Source of the DNA: Coprinopsis marcescibilis | Taxonomy: Eukaryota; Basidiomycota; Agaricomycetes; Agaricales; Psathyrellaceae | Length of the DNA stretch: 57,351 nt | Direction of reading: 5' to 3' | NCBI GenBank assembly: GCA_004369085.1 | Contig: ML210314.1 | Coordinates: 11,300-68,650 of the forward strand | Shown: positions 11,291-22,499 of the stretch, piece by piece | How positions within the stretch are numbered: position 1 is the stretch's first letter | How the letters are laid out: each line of letters opens with the position of its first letter | The notes under the pieces: model-generated | Told to the model about the DNA's origin: nothing | What the model saw: only the letters and a program-made list of their open reading frames with translations | Database searches by the model: none | Translations under genes and position numbers: made by a program

Positions 11291-12969
11291 TCAATTGGCA
11301 AATTTCGGGTAGTCTAAGCAACGAACGGTATTCTCATGGTGGCACACCTCAAGTCCATTAACAGGCTTCAGGCGCCTCTGCACCTCCAAAACAATCCTCG
11401 CCTTCTGATCCTTCGGGAATGCTGTTCTTGTCAGGGTACCTGACTGAAGGCAAACCCGCACGCGTTTAACTCCTCCCTTCACATGCTGCACCAGCACCTT
11501 CTGCAATTCCACCCAAATCCAATTGTCCCAGGTCATCAGGTACTCCATGTTCATCATATCCTGGTAATCAATGTTCAGGCAAATGTCACTTAGAGAGCCA
11601 TGTCGCGGCCTATGCAGTGCACTGTGCAGAGCGTCAATTGCCCACCACCACCAGCTATTCCCCTGAATCCTGACAACTTGATGGTCCTGAGTGTCGATGA
11701 TCCAGTCAGTGAAATTCAACTTGACAGTCTCGAGCTCTTTCAAACACCCAAGGTTCGGCCTTCCCTGCTCAAGTGTGGTCCAGAACTCGTCCTCCATCAC
11801 GGTGCTAGCACAAGGCCTTGCGTCAACAATCAGACACGTCAGATAGGCCTGCGAGGCTAAAAATGCCTCTTTCAACGCAGCAAAGGATTCGGGGGATGTA
11901 GGGCTCATCTCAATCCGGCCAATTTTCCAATGGCCGAGCATTTTTAGCATTGGGCGCTGGGCATACGAGGCGATGTTTCCAAGCATCAACCGCCGAATCG
12001 GCTGTCGTTCAGGCTCTGAGTCTCGAGCTGCGCACGTCCTGGTACTACCAAGGATCAAGGACCTCACCGTGACCGCCGTTTTACGCTGCACAACAGAGGC
12101 AAAAGGACAAGTTCGAACATCCGCCGCCGGGGTGGCTTCAAAGATAAAGCTTGGCACGTTTAGCAGACCAAAGATGTTGACAGACTCCAAACGCTGGCCC
12201 CTCAACGCTTCCACCAACGTATTTCGCAGAGGGTGCTGGAACTCGTTCCAATCGGGCTGAAGGCCAGCCAAGGTGCGGTATCTGAGTTCAAATCTCTGCA
12301 CATTGGGTGTGAGGCGGAGGATTCCAGGGAGGTGAATCATCTCGGTGTGATCTGGGTCGTGCCAGGTGACGTTCCTCTCCCATTGTGTGATCATGTCCTC
12401 TTTTCATCCAGGCCGTAGGTCGGCCAGTGTAGCTCGAGCGGAATCCCATTACTGTCTTCGATACGATGGGAAGGCTCAAACAGTTTATGTGTTTCAGGGT
12501 TGTCGTCGTCTGTGATATCCATCGCGTCCAAAGGTAGCTGAAGAACTGCATCCTGCTCAAAACAGTCTTCCCTGCTCAGGATATTCGTCATCAGCTCACC
12601 TAAATAGCCTCCACTGCAATGTTCCCTCAGCCTACTCCACTCCAACCTCCCATCTTGCTCCATCGAATTCCTCAGCATCGTAATACTGTGCACATAGCGA
12701 CCAAGAAGGGGCAATTCTTTAAGGGTGCGGTAGAGTAGACTTATACGTCTATCACAATCCTTGGCATTGTTCTCTAGGCTGAGATCAAGATTTCGGTAGA
12801 GAACGCAGTGAGCATGGGGCTGGAATGGCTTTACGTAGGTTAGGGCTAGGAGTGTCCGGGTGTCCGTCGCTGCGTGGTCGATTATCACTTTCCATATTTC
12901 GTTGGGGATTCGGGGAAAGAGACCGTCCGCCAAATGGGGTCTCCGGAATGCGGCAGCACTAGTATACAT
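11291..12969 (-). CDS. F-box-like family member (copy A), one-base frameshift between two halves
   Basis: The first frame (12969-12391) begins MYTSAAAFRRPHLADG and has an F-box-like helix region (FPRIPNEIWKVIIDHA, then LLALTYVKPFQPHAH). The second frame (12394-11291) carries a leucine-rich body (MITQWERNVTWHD, PGILRLTPNVQRFELRYR, LESVNIFGLLNVPSFIFEA, WWWWAIDALHSALH). The frames overlap in ATGA. The paralogue at 16622-17885 reads straight through the equivalent point (LNQWQTPGVSWHD), so I infer one gene of about 560 aa broken by a one-base shift near 12395. No introns are needed. A TATA-like TATATATA lies at 13137-13144, about 170 bp upstream. A specific substrate cannot be named. Confidence 0.6.
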
Positions 12970-13136
12970 GATCTATTACGGACAGAGAGGTTTCTGGCAC
13001 CTGATGGTTGACGTTGCTATTGTTGTGAATAACTCGTTTTGGTTTTATTATGTTCCTGTGATTGGTTGAGAGGTGAGTCTGATGTAATGACTGGAGTCGA
13101 AAGGTAAGGAGCCCAAGGATGGTCTCCGGTTGCCTG

Positions 13137-13144
13137 TATATATA
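13137..13144 (-). promoter_or_regulatory. TATA-like box of F-box-like copy A
   Basis: TATATATA sits about 170 bp upstream of the ATG at 12969. The paralogue has a TATA element at a similar distance before its presumed original start, which supports the call. Confidence 0.5.
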
Positions 13145-13958
13145 GCAGTGTGGCCGCAACAAAAGGGAGGTACCCGATCGTGCATGTTGGTCCATGCACT
13201 ACTACTACATTCTTTTTACGAACCAAGCACCAGCACAGGCAGCAGCCAATGGCTACGTCGCGGTGCAAGCCACAAACCTTTGTTCCTCTGCGTCCACCAC
13301 TTGGCAGCCTGCCACAAAGGTCTCGTCCGAGTGGTCCTATCTCTGGTAAGGACTGCATGTAGTAGCCCGATATCCTAGTAAGACCTCCTAAAACACGCGC
13401 AGATCAAATGAGTTTATTCGGTTTCAGGTGATTAAACCTTAACATCTGCCGTAGCACTTTGGGACAAGGTAGACATGCTAGACCCTTTCCCCATCCATAT
13501 TCCTAGCACATCACACAAGTCTAATCGAGGCTGGTAGTTTGTCAACGTCCTTCCCACAGTCGGACGCGGAGACAAGTCGCAGATGAGCAGCCCACCCCCT
13601 CCTCGTCTGCTATTTCTCCCTCCCGGGGCTCTAGGTCTACACCTTAGCCTTTGAATGGTTGCCATGCCGAACAGCAAGGCCAGTATGAAAGAAGTGAGCT
13701 CGGATTAACCCAACAATGGACGCAACTGGATTACTAATACCGATAGCCGCAAGCATCGCAAGGTTAGAGAAGCTACAGTTGAACTTGAAGGCTGGTTTGG
13801 TCTGCCGAAAGGATGGCAAGGTCAGATGGCCTCGGGAAGACCGTCTCGACGGAGGTTTGTCGACTGATTGTCAACACTGTCTTCGTCGGATAAATTAATT
13901 TCCGTACCATTAATAGTGACATGTATGGAACCATCCAAGCACTAAAATCCTCAGTAGC
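13145..13958. other. Intergenic region, no gene recognised
   Basis: Between the divergent F-box-like gene and the secreted repeat protein. Only short frames without domains are seen. The proximal part should hold the promoter of the gene starting at 13959. Confidence 0.3.
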
Positions 13959-14885
13959 ATGCGGAACACCCACACTTTGCCCATCGTGCTCCTCGCTCTG
14001 CTAGCCCATGATGTCCTCGCCCTGCCAGCCTTCGACGAATTGAACGCCTTTGCGGACAACAGCACGGTTCAGCCAACAAGGACTGCGTTCTGTCCGCTCG
14101 GCTGCCCGGTCCCGCCTTGCAAGACACCCGAGTCGACAGTTGTATTCACCCAAACCGGATCCGAATGTCCTTGGTGCACTTGCATCGCCACGTCTCTCCT
14201 TCCTAAGCCTACAACCACGCCCACGCCAACATCGACCACACGCCGACAGCTCTGTGCCCTCGAATGCTCGATCAGCTCGTGCGACTCGCCCTTGTCCAGT
14301 CTCGTCTTCGCACAGCTCGGTTCAGGATGTCCCTTTTGCACATGCATCGGAGCTACTGCTAGATCGTCGACCCTGCCTAATCCCATTATAACTCCCCCAC
14401 CGCCTCCACCTCCACCAACAACGACGGTCATCCCAACACTCACACCGATCTGTCCACCAGGATGTATTCACCCTCCTTGCGACTTTCCAGCCAGCACCAT
14501 AGTGTTCACCCAAACCGGTACCGAGTGCCCATGGTGCACCTGCGTACCTGTTTCAACGCCTCTGCCTCCTCCTCTCCCACCACCATTTCCACCCACGCCT
14601 CCACTGACACCTACCCCAATCCCGCCAACTCTCACTCCGCCACCGACCACAACCAAATGCATAATCCCGCCATGCGTGCCATGCCCTTCACCGTGGTCTT
14701 CAACATACATCAGTACAGGCACATGTCCCGGATGCCCGCTATGTATCCCTCCAAAAACCCTCCCCACTTCATCTTCTCTTTCGACATCGACTGCGCTCCC
14801 GATCACGATCACTGGGCCCGAACCAACTCAATTGCCCACAGCACCAAGTCTCACCCCGTCGTTCCCGCCCGAAACTCCACTCTAG
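13959..14885 (+). CDS. Secreted Cys/Pro/Thr-rich protein with repeated CPWCTC modules
   Basis: Single exon, 308 aa. A clear signal peptide (MRNTHTLPIVLLALLAHDVLA) is followed by three modules of about 32 residues with the pattern C-x3-C-x3-C-x10-VF-x-Q-x-G-x2-CP(W/F)CTC, near residues 45-75, 98-128 and 168-198. A fourth, shorter Cys module (CIIPPCVPCPSP..CPGCPLC) follows. They are joined by Pro/Thr linkers such as TPPPPPPPPTTT, likely O-glycosylated. Spacing resembles small disulfide-rich extracellular domains of the antistasin type, but that is only a pattern likeness. The protein is probably a cell-wall or secreted protein. The ATG at 13959 is the first in the frame and directly precedes the signal peptide. 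Confidence 0.75.
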   Translation: MRNTHTLPIVLLALLAHDVLALPAFDELNAFADNSTVQPTRTAFCPLGCPVPPCKTPESTVVFTQTGSECPWCTCIATSLLPKPTTTPTPTSTTRRQLCALECSISSCDSPLSSLVFAQLGSGCPFCTCIGATARSSTLPNPIITPPPPPPPPTTTVIPTLTPICPPGCIHPPCDFPASTIVFTQTGTECPWCTCVPVSTPLPPPLPPPFPPTPPLTPTPIPPTLTPPPTTTKCIIPPCVPCPSPWSSTYISTGTCPGCPLCIPPKTLPTSSSLSTSTALPITITGPEPTQLPTAPSLTPSFPPETPL

Positions 14886-15954
14886 CAACAGCGACAGCTC
14901 AGTTTGGTGTTAATGGTAGTAGTTAAACATTGAATACCCTTGATGAAGCGACATTCTAAAAAAATATTACCTGTCATGTTCAAACAGCGCTGATGCCCCA
15001 TCATCGCAGTGGCAAGGCGGCACCTGCTAAGTTCGTTCAAATCGACAATGGACATTCACTGTCTCATCACCCCTTGCGTTCCTCCGTGATGAGGAACGTA
15101 CAATCCTTTCAGAACACGTAAGCCCTCTCAGTCAACTTCTGGGCGCTGGCATTGGTATAAATGCGGGACATTACCAGCGGAGACCCAAATTATAACTCAG
15201 AATGAAGTATGTAAGTAATTTAGTTCACCATCAACAAAGCAGACAAAAGCTCGGTCTACTTGATTTGTCGCGACGCCCGGTCATCGGTTGATTTGTGCTC
15301 GCGGCGAGTCACATACCGTTCATGCCATTTCTGCTCATGCTACAACAAGCCACCTCGAAAGCAAAGGCTGATCAAAACTGAGGCTGAAACCAGTTTGATA
15401 TGTCTGCTCATGGATGTCATTCAGGGTTGTTTTATTCGAGGGTCTGAATTCACTGCTTGAGTACTTACATGTTATCTGTGTAGTATTTACACGGGGTATA
15501 TCTAAGATATCCCTTTGGGTGCCTTTTACAGATCGAATCTGTGTCTGTTGCACGAAAATGGCAGAGGTTGGGCCACAAGCTGTGCCACTGCTTGGAATGT
15601 TCCAAGCACTCAGTTACTACCACTGGCCATGGTCTGACTAACGCAGCAACACAGCGTCTAACAGGTCGTTGCAAGGCATACAGCCAGTGCACTAGACCAT
15701 CCCACCTAGGTATGTAGTAACACCATGCGCTTGTGCCGTTGTACTTCCTACTGCTCTCCCCTATGTGGCTTCTGCTTCTCCACTACTATAAATAACCTTA
15801 TGAAACTATCATCCCCATTCTGTCATCCCCACTTTCAAATCCAACAACCGATACACCCAATACATTGACTCGGAATACAGACAGTGAAACAGCTTGCAAG
15901 ATTCAAATTGATTCACAGCTCTGAACAACCACCCTTGAAATCAAGTACTCGCAG
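14886..15954. other. Intergenic region leading into promoter of F-box-like copy B
   Basis: No coding frame is convincing. The last 170 bases look like a basidiomycete promoter and CT-rich leader (TATAAATAA at 15787, then pyrimidine-rich DNA), interrupted by the fold-back element. Confidence 0.35.
15787..15795 (+). promoter_or_regulatory. TATA box presumed to serve F-box-like copy B
   Basis: TATAAATAA lies about 160 bp before the point where the fold-back element interrupts the leader of the gene starting at 16622. The distance parallels that of copy A. Confidence 0.45.
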
Positions 15955-16613
15955 CCACAGAAAGTCTCTGTGATTATTTAGTTTTGCATTTTCTCCACCA
16001 CCACACATCCGATTCTCTTCAACCAAATTGTAAAAAATACTAGACTTTGGAATGCATGGACTCAGTGGGGTCATAAAAAGAAATCATCTTTTCTTGAGGT
16101 TGAGAATGGAAATTTCCCAAAAATCCCTTTTTGTAACTTGATGTGTGATTTTTCCTGAAGTCCAGAAAAAAGATATTTTATAGGGCTGGGTAATGAAAGG
16201 CAGACACAAGTTGTTCTGTGACACTAGGAGTTTTTTCTCTCCTGAAAAGAAATTCAGAACTTTGTCAAAATGGTGTTTTAGGGGCTTAATTAGATCAAAG
16301 TGGCTGATTTGTTATTTCTGTTTCAGGAGAACAAAAATTCCTAGTGTCACAAAACAACTTGTGTCTACCTTTCATTACCAAACCCTATAAAATATCTTTT
16401 TTCTGGACTTCAGGAAGAATCACACATCAAGTCACAAAAAGGGATTTTTGGGAAATTTCCATTCTCAACCTCAAGAAAAGATGATTTCTTTTTATGACCC
16501 CACTGAGTCCATGCATTCCAAAGTCTAGTATTTTTTACAATTTGGTTGAAGAGAATCGGATGTGTGGTGGTGGAGAAAATGCAAAACTAAATAATCACAG
16601 AGACTTTCTGTGG
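15955..16613. mobile_element. Fold-back (long inverted repeat) element
   Basis: Left arm 15955-16247 and right arm 16321-16613 are both 293 bp and are reverse complements with about nine mismatches, all within about 110 bp of the 73 bp loop; the outer 180 bp match perfectly. Ends are CCACAGAAAG / CTTTCTGTGG. CAAGTA occurs at 15942-15947 and again at 16617-16622, a possible 6 bp target duplication, but short non-matching bases lie between it and the arm ends. The element encodes nothing. It lies between the TATA box and the ATG of a gene copy. It is best viewed as a non-autonomous MITE or fold-back transposon. Confidence 0.85.
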
Positions 16614-16621
16614 CCACAAGT

Positions 16622-17885
16622 ATGGCTCCCACATCCATGATCATGCACTCAGAACTCATATGGCAAGAAATATTTTCCAAAGTGAATGACATCCGCACCC
16701 TCACTACCTTGACCTATATAAGGCCCTTCCGCAATATTGCCCACCACCTACTCTACCAGACTATCTCACTCGCCCTGTCTGGTGATGGCAGCAGACATGA
16801 CAAAATAATAAGCCTCCTTCACCACACGTTTATGGAGAACCCAGTGCTTGGGGAGTATGTACAGGCAGTTGAGTTTCTGGGCCTTGATGATGTAGAGCAG
16901 AGTGCGAGGAGCATGTGGATTCACATGAGGGAGTTCTGCATTGGAGGGTACTTGGGCAAGGATATGATGTGTATCCTGCAAGGGGATCCTCTGCTTCAGC
17001 ATCCTAATTCAGAAGCAGAGGACAATGAGGATATTGCGCTGGCCTGGCCAAACTACCACGATGGCACAGATCATATCCTCAATCAATGGCAGACACCAGG
17101 AGTCAGTTGGCATGATATAGAACTCATTGAGAGACCATGTGCATTCCTGAGATACTCCAGTGCACACCCAACATGCCCGCCATCATCTTTGGCCAAGATG
17201 TGTCCTTCTCCCAGATATACTGGACACAGCTCAGCCATAGCATGCATGTTGTGCTGGTGAAGGCTTTCCAACACAAGCATCTGGAGCACATAAGTATCTC
17301 AGGTATTAGAAGTGTTCCGAGCTTCATTTTAATAACAACCCCAGTGGTGGAGCTCCAAATACTCAACAACACTTCCATTGCACATGAGGAGAATGCAAAT
17401 AAATGGACGTGATTGGGCCGCAACTACGCATGTGCCATTCGCTGATTAGAGATCACAAATGAGACCACCAACCACAAGCCCTGCCTAGATCTGTCTGCTA
17501 ACCAAAAGGTGGTCAACCTGAATTTCACGTTAGCTCTTGCAGGAGCTGCATGGTGCTGAGCGAAGCACTCAGGATGGAACCCTGGAAAGAATCGATCACA
17601 CATCTTACCATCTACCCCATGTTCCTATCTCAAATGCCAAGAGATACCATCTGGACACCATCTGTGCTGGATCTAGAATCTCTGGGCCAGCTTGAGACTC
17701 TCCAGCTGCACTTTTGCGACAAGCAGAGTGCTTCTAAATCGCCCTTCTACAGTGACCTGACACCCACAGAGGCCTGGTGGATGTGGGCAATTCAAGCCCT
17801 GAACAGTGCACTCCGCCAACAGGGGACCAGTGTACCGACATTGCACAACATCTCTCTTACCGTTGGCTGTTTATGGCAGGGTTAA
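16622..17885 (+). pseudogene. F-box-like family member (copy B), decayed paralogue
   Basis: Three successive frames (16622-17260, 17137-17412, 17550-17885) together follow the protein of copy A on the minus strand at 12 kb. Matches include LTTLTYIRPFRNIAH vs LLALTYVKPFQPHAH, SWHDIELIE vs TWHDPDHTEM, SVPSFIL vs NVPSFIF, and WWMWAIQALNSALRQ vs WWWWAIDALHSALHR. At least two frame changes (near 17130 and between 17412 and 17550) and a stop at 17883 break it. The ATG at 16622 abuts the fold-back element, which appears to have landed in the 5' leader. Confidence 0.75.
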
Positions 17886-17924
17886 GGGACAAAAATTAGA
17901 ATCATAGGGTGGGATCCACCCTAG

Positions 17925-17972
17925 GCCCCTGCCCTGCCCTGCCCTGCTCTACCCTGCCCTACACAAAGGACT
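17925..17972. repeat. Short (CCTGC)n microsatellite
   Basis: Imperfect repeat of cctgc/ccctg units, such as CCCTGCCCTGCCCTGC, in an otherwise non-coding stretch. Confidence 0.7.
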
Positions 17973-18149
17973 CACAGATTGCCAGAGTACCTAGCCCACA
18001 TTGCATACAAGACTTGCAGAATACATGGGTGCACTACTGTATGATGCTCACCCAATTCTCAACCATTTTGCATGCGGTCTGCTCTCACAGGTGAGTCGTC
18101 AAACCACACTGGACACGGCAGCTTACAACACAGAAAACGAAGAAGTATG

Positions 18150-19490
18150 GAGTGAGATACAGATACATGATGTACAGTGCACCACTGTACATGTATCTCG
18201 CTCAATCCTGCACCGTTTTGCGCATGTCGGGGTGGTTCGGAGAGCGCATGGCGAACCCTCTCCGATGCGAGTAAGAACATATGAAACGAGTGAGAATTCG
18301 TCGAGCACTGTGTATGGCAAGATATGCCTGTGTACAGTACTCGATGAGTACTGCACCGTTTTGCAGACGCTATGGATGGTTCGGAGAACACACGGTGAAG
18401 GCTCTCCGACGCATGTGAGAACGTGCGAAACGAGACAGAACTCGTCGAGTACTGTGCATGGCACGATATTCTTGTGCACATTACTCGATAAGTACTACAC
18501 CGTTTCGCAAACGCCAGGGGTGGATCTGAGAGTGCATGGCAAACGCTCCCCGACGCACATGAGAACATACGAAACGAGTGAGAACTCGTTGAGTACTGTA
18601 CATAGCAATATATGCCTGTGCACAATACTCAACGAGTACTGCATCGTTTCGCGAACGCCGTGGGTGGATCGGGGAGGGCATGGCGAAGGCTCTCCAACGC
18701 GAGTGAGAATGTACGAAACGAGCCAAAACGTGTTGAGCACTGTGCACAGTGCTCAATGAGCTTTCACTCGTTTTGCACACGCCATGGGTGGTTCGGAGAG
18801 CGCATGACGGAGGCTCTCCGATGCACTTCACCGTTTGCGAAACGGTGCAGAAACAGCGAAGATAGGTGAGCTGCACTCAACTGCAGTCCGCCTATCTTCA
18901 CAACTGCTGCACCATTTTGCGAGCAGTTTGCTGCCACACGAACGGGGTCAACGGCGCCTCGTCGACGCGCTTCACCGTTCGCAAATGGGTGCAGAAACGG
19001 CGGAGATAGGCGAACTGCACCCAACTGCAGGTTGCCTATCTTCACGACCGCTGCACCGTTTCGCAAATGATTTGCTGCGATAGGACGTCGCTCCAGTAAC
19101 GCCATCCGTAGCAGCTTACTTCAAGCGAAACGGTGCGGAATCAGGTGAGATACCTCACATACAGGGTGTATGGCCACCGTGTAGGTAATGCATCTCTCAG
19201 TTCGCTGCACCGTTGCGCCAACGGTTTGCTGCAAAAGAATGGCGATCCTGGAACGCATCCGTAGCAGTTTATCTCAAGCGAAACGGTGCAGAACTGACTG
19301 AGCTACTTTCCATACAGGGTGCATGCACACCTTGTATGTGCTGTATCTCGCTGTTCGTCGCACCATTTGGCGTGCGGTTTGGTACGAATGGCGATGTTCT
19401 TGGAATGTCACTGAATTTATTTTACTTGACCCGAAATGGTGCCAATTTGGCTGAGTTACATTGTAACCCCCTCTCACATGATGCATGCCT
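18150..19490. repeat. Array of about ten hairpin-forming units, 144-153 bp period
   Basis: Each unit is an imperfect palindrome. It opens with a GAAACG-type core (GAAACGAG or GCGAAACGGTGCAG), has a 20-30 bp stem and a short centre, and closes with its complement (GCACCGTTTCGC or TGCACCGTTTTGC). Matching anchor positions are 18283, 18427, 18571 and 18715 (exactly 144 apart), then 18847, 18991 and 19135 (144 apart; gcag/gcgg anchor), then 19288 and 19441 (153 apart). A diverged first unit centres on 18181. Spacers are also self-complementary, for example CGGAGAGC..GCTCTCCG and TTTGCTGC..GTAGCAG. Two spacer types exist: before 18835 and after. Open frames on both strands follow from the period being a multiple of three. 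Confidence 0.85.
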
Positions 19491-20580
19491 ATCAAATGGG
19501 AGGTGATTCGATGAGCCACCTCCCAGTCAACCTCTCAGTCGAAAGCTGACAGATGTGGTCACATGACTACATGCATTTCGAGTGAAAGGTGGTGACAAAT
19601 CACACCTCACGTTACAAGGGTTTACAAAGTAAAGCAGCATTCTTATTCCCAATGCCGCCTGCCAATTTTGTTGCCAAGATTCTGAGCTCTCCACTGTAAT
19701 GTCACATGTCTATGTTCCCAGGCTCATTCCTCTAGGATCTTGAGCAACCTTTTTGCCAAGATTCTGAGCTCTACACTGTAATGTCACATGTGACTGTGGT
19801 CCCATGCTCATTCCACTTGGGCCTGGGTAGGGCCTGGGTTTTGAGCTACTTTTTTGCTGAGCTCTTGGCAGTCACATGCATGTTTGCAGGCCCTTCTGCC
19901 AATGACCAGCTGTGCAAGGTTATTGTTCTTTGTCTTTGTTGCGAGCATGCTCACTCTTGTCCTATTTCTTGTTGAACAATCAAGCATTTTTGACAATTTA
20001 TGTCATTCTGTAGTCACTTTATATGTACATGAAGTTGGGGAGTTGATTTAAACATGTAGTTTACTGCAAATAATCAATATCAGGGCTAGATTGTGGCTAG
20101 ATCAAGGGTGGTGGTTGATAGCACAGTATGTGGGTTAGTAGTAATCAGAGTCTGCTGCTAAGATTTACAATGGTAAACCCTCATACTGCCATGCAAATGC
20201 GGTGGCCCCACTGCCCCTAGTCAAATGAGTGAGAGATGGCACTTGCCTTGTGCATCTGTCAGTTATTTCAGCAAAAATCACATGACTATTTCCACCAAAA
20301 GACTCTTGATTTTTTGTGTTTTTTCAATTTTACGGGCCAACCACCCACTGCCTGTACTTAATACCAGCCATACATGAATCATCAAACACTACTTGACATT
20401 CTACCAAATACAAAGAGGGTAGCCACCAACCCTGCAGGCGAATCAAGGACTCAGCAGTCAGCGGTCATGTGACTGAATCAGTGGGTCTACAATGCATGAC
20501 AGAGGTGGCTGCAGTGGGTCCCACTGGATGTTGAGATCAGATGATCAGACTGCAGGGGTGCAACATGCACCAGTTAATGA
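19491..20580. repeat. AT/GC-mixed non-coding DNA with an imperfect direct duplication
   Basis: The segment beginning at about 19667 (ttgccaagattctgagctct, then cactgtaatgtcacatgt) recurs from about 19752 with changes. No coding frame is supported in this stretch. Confidence 0.5.
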
Positions 20581-20581
20581 G

Positions 20582-20669
20582 ATCAGATGATCAAACAAAT
20601 GCACTGTTGCGCAACCCTGCATGCAATCAGATGATCAAACAAATGCACTGTTGCGCAACCCTGCACACA
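20582..20669. repeat. Tandem duplication of a 44 bp unit
   Basis: Unit 20582-20625 begins atcagatgatcaaacaaatg and ends ccctgcatgca. It is repeated at 20626-20669 with one or two differences, and a partial third copy starts atcagatcag. Confidence 0.85.
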
Positions 20670-21249
20670 ATCAGATCAGCATGCGCCTATTTTTAGCTAT
20701 AGTCCTTGCTTTAACATGGACCCCATCAACACCATCAGATGTTTGAGTTCAACGCATAAACATGTTATTACCTGCACTTGAACACTCCAACATTATGCCA
20801 AAATGAAAGCATGATTCAGGTATCCTTTTCATGCCCCCTTGATAATCCTTCCTAATCTCCCTGTTCAGATTCCAAACCCAAGAACATGAAAAAGCAAAAG
20901 AACCTTGCCATTCCCAAGGTTCACTTCTCCCTTCTCTCCACACAACAATGCTCTTGTGCTTGTCGCTCGTGTGCAAATGAGTAAGTAGAAGAGAGCAAAC
21001 TTATTATTTGTTTCTTAATGCTTGATCTAGTGATTTGTAGTCAAAGAGTAGAAGATAATGAATAGTATGAAATATGTAAACAATGGATATGATGAATGAA
21101 CTGGTAGCATGTAGGTTGGGGGTTGATGCCGCAAGATCACATGTTGTCAAGGTTGTAAAGCTGATGGTTATGGAGTTGGGTAACCCCCAAGAAATGCCAT
21201 CGGCTAACCCCCAACCATGCATTTTGTCATTTGCTTGGACGTGTGTAGG

Positions 21250-22331
21250 TTCAAGGTGTACAAGGGAGCAAAGTTGTTGAGTGAGCGCCAGTATCTGAGA
21301 AAGGCATCCAAAGACCACCTTCCCATTGCCTTGACCACATCTGGAGGCACGCCAGCCAGGAGTAGCTCTGTTGTGCCCCCAATCCTGAAAGAATGTCCTG
21401 TGAACCTTGGATAACCAAGGGGTGTCCAAATCTGGTTGCACCAGTCAAGAAAGCGGGACTTGGTGAGGTTTCGTTGGCCGAAGTGGGTTTTGTAAATGAA
21501 GAGGTTGTGTGCATATTGAACATTATTGATCAGGAGGTGATTGCAGAGGAGGGAATGTGGGTTAGAAGACGCTTCTTGTCAGACGAGAATAATGTCCTTG
21601 CCGTGCCATCTTGTTTTAGTGCATGGGAGCCTGAGGATCCAAGAATGTTTGTTGCGAAAGGACTTCTGAAGATGTTTGCGAGACAGTGTTGATAGATCTA
21701 GCAGGGATTGAGCTGAGGTTTTGAGAAGCTTGCCCAATTGAGCCTGTCCCCAGAAGGCAACAGAGGCGCAGGCAGCTATGGCTGCATCAAATTGGTTGTG
21801 AAGGTCAAGAGCAGAGGTAAGTTCTGCGAGCATTTTGGCATTTACAGGGAGTTGGGGTGGTTGCCTGGCAGATGGAGGCGAAAGTCTGTCAACCCCAGAC
21901 AGGACATATGACAAATGGTGTGAGCCATTCCATTCAAGACCATGTATGATGTGGTAATTATGCAGGGCTGCTAGTTGGTTTCTGATGGTGGAAACAGAGA
22001 GGGTTCCAGTGCCTGAGGTGGCAAAGGCACAGAGGATGAATTCGCTGGTTGGGAAACAAAGGTGATGGGGAATTGATTCCTTGTTGTAGAACCTTGTGAA
22101 GGTGGAAATTGAAGATGAGTAGTTTCTAGACATGGCATTGGAAACCCTGTTCTTGAGAGCAAGTTTGAGCTTTGAACTGAAGGGTTTAGAGAGAGTGATG
22201 GGCATGGCAGTGACTTTGGATGAGTGAGGAAGTCTTTGGCCTTGTGTCTGAGAGTGTTTGTGGATCACCATGGAAGAGAAGAACAGGTGCGCAAAGTGGG
22301 TGACAGCGCGCATTGCAGACATGGTAAACAA
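21250..22331 (-). pseudogene. Tyrosine recombinase of the DIRS-like element
   Basis: The N-terminal core-binding part (STFTRFYNKESIPHHLCFP, STIRNQLAALHNYHIIHGLE) is followed by AFWGQAQLGKLL, where the first catalytic Arg (FWGQ-A-R-LGE in relatives) reads as Gln. A later frame (about 21398-21255) gives GHSFRIGGTTELLLAGV and GRWSLDAFLRYWRS. This keeps His and Arg of the HxxR box (codons near 21395 and 21386) and the nucleophile Tyr (21293-21291). Frame changes between the two parts, and loss of the first Arg, make the copy inactive. Confidence 0.75.
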
Positions 22332-22499
22332 GGGTCAGCTGTCTTGGTCTTTGATCTAGATTGAGTGAACAATATTACTAAATTTGTTAAATTGTGATAC
22401 AAACTAGTGGAAAAAGGGTTGTAAGCAAGGCAGTAGGGTAAAGGGTGGTACTACAGAGTGTCTGTATGGAATATCAAGTCCCTGAGAGGGTTGGTCTGC

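Noticed and set aside
14069..14443. Minus-strand Gly/Val-rich ORF opposite the secreted repeat protein
   Set aside because: Antisense shadow of Pro/Thr-rich linkers.
18001..18759. 252 aa plus-strand ORF (and a 188 aa minus-strand ORF at 18059-18625)
   Set aside because: Both are open because the 144 bp repeat is a multiple of three; they encode the repeat on either strand and show no domain.
18150..19490. CRISPR array
   Set aside because: Regular spacing was considered, but repeats are palindromic, diverged, 144 bp apart and in a eukaryotic genome; no cas genes.
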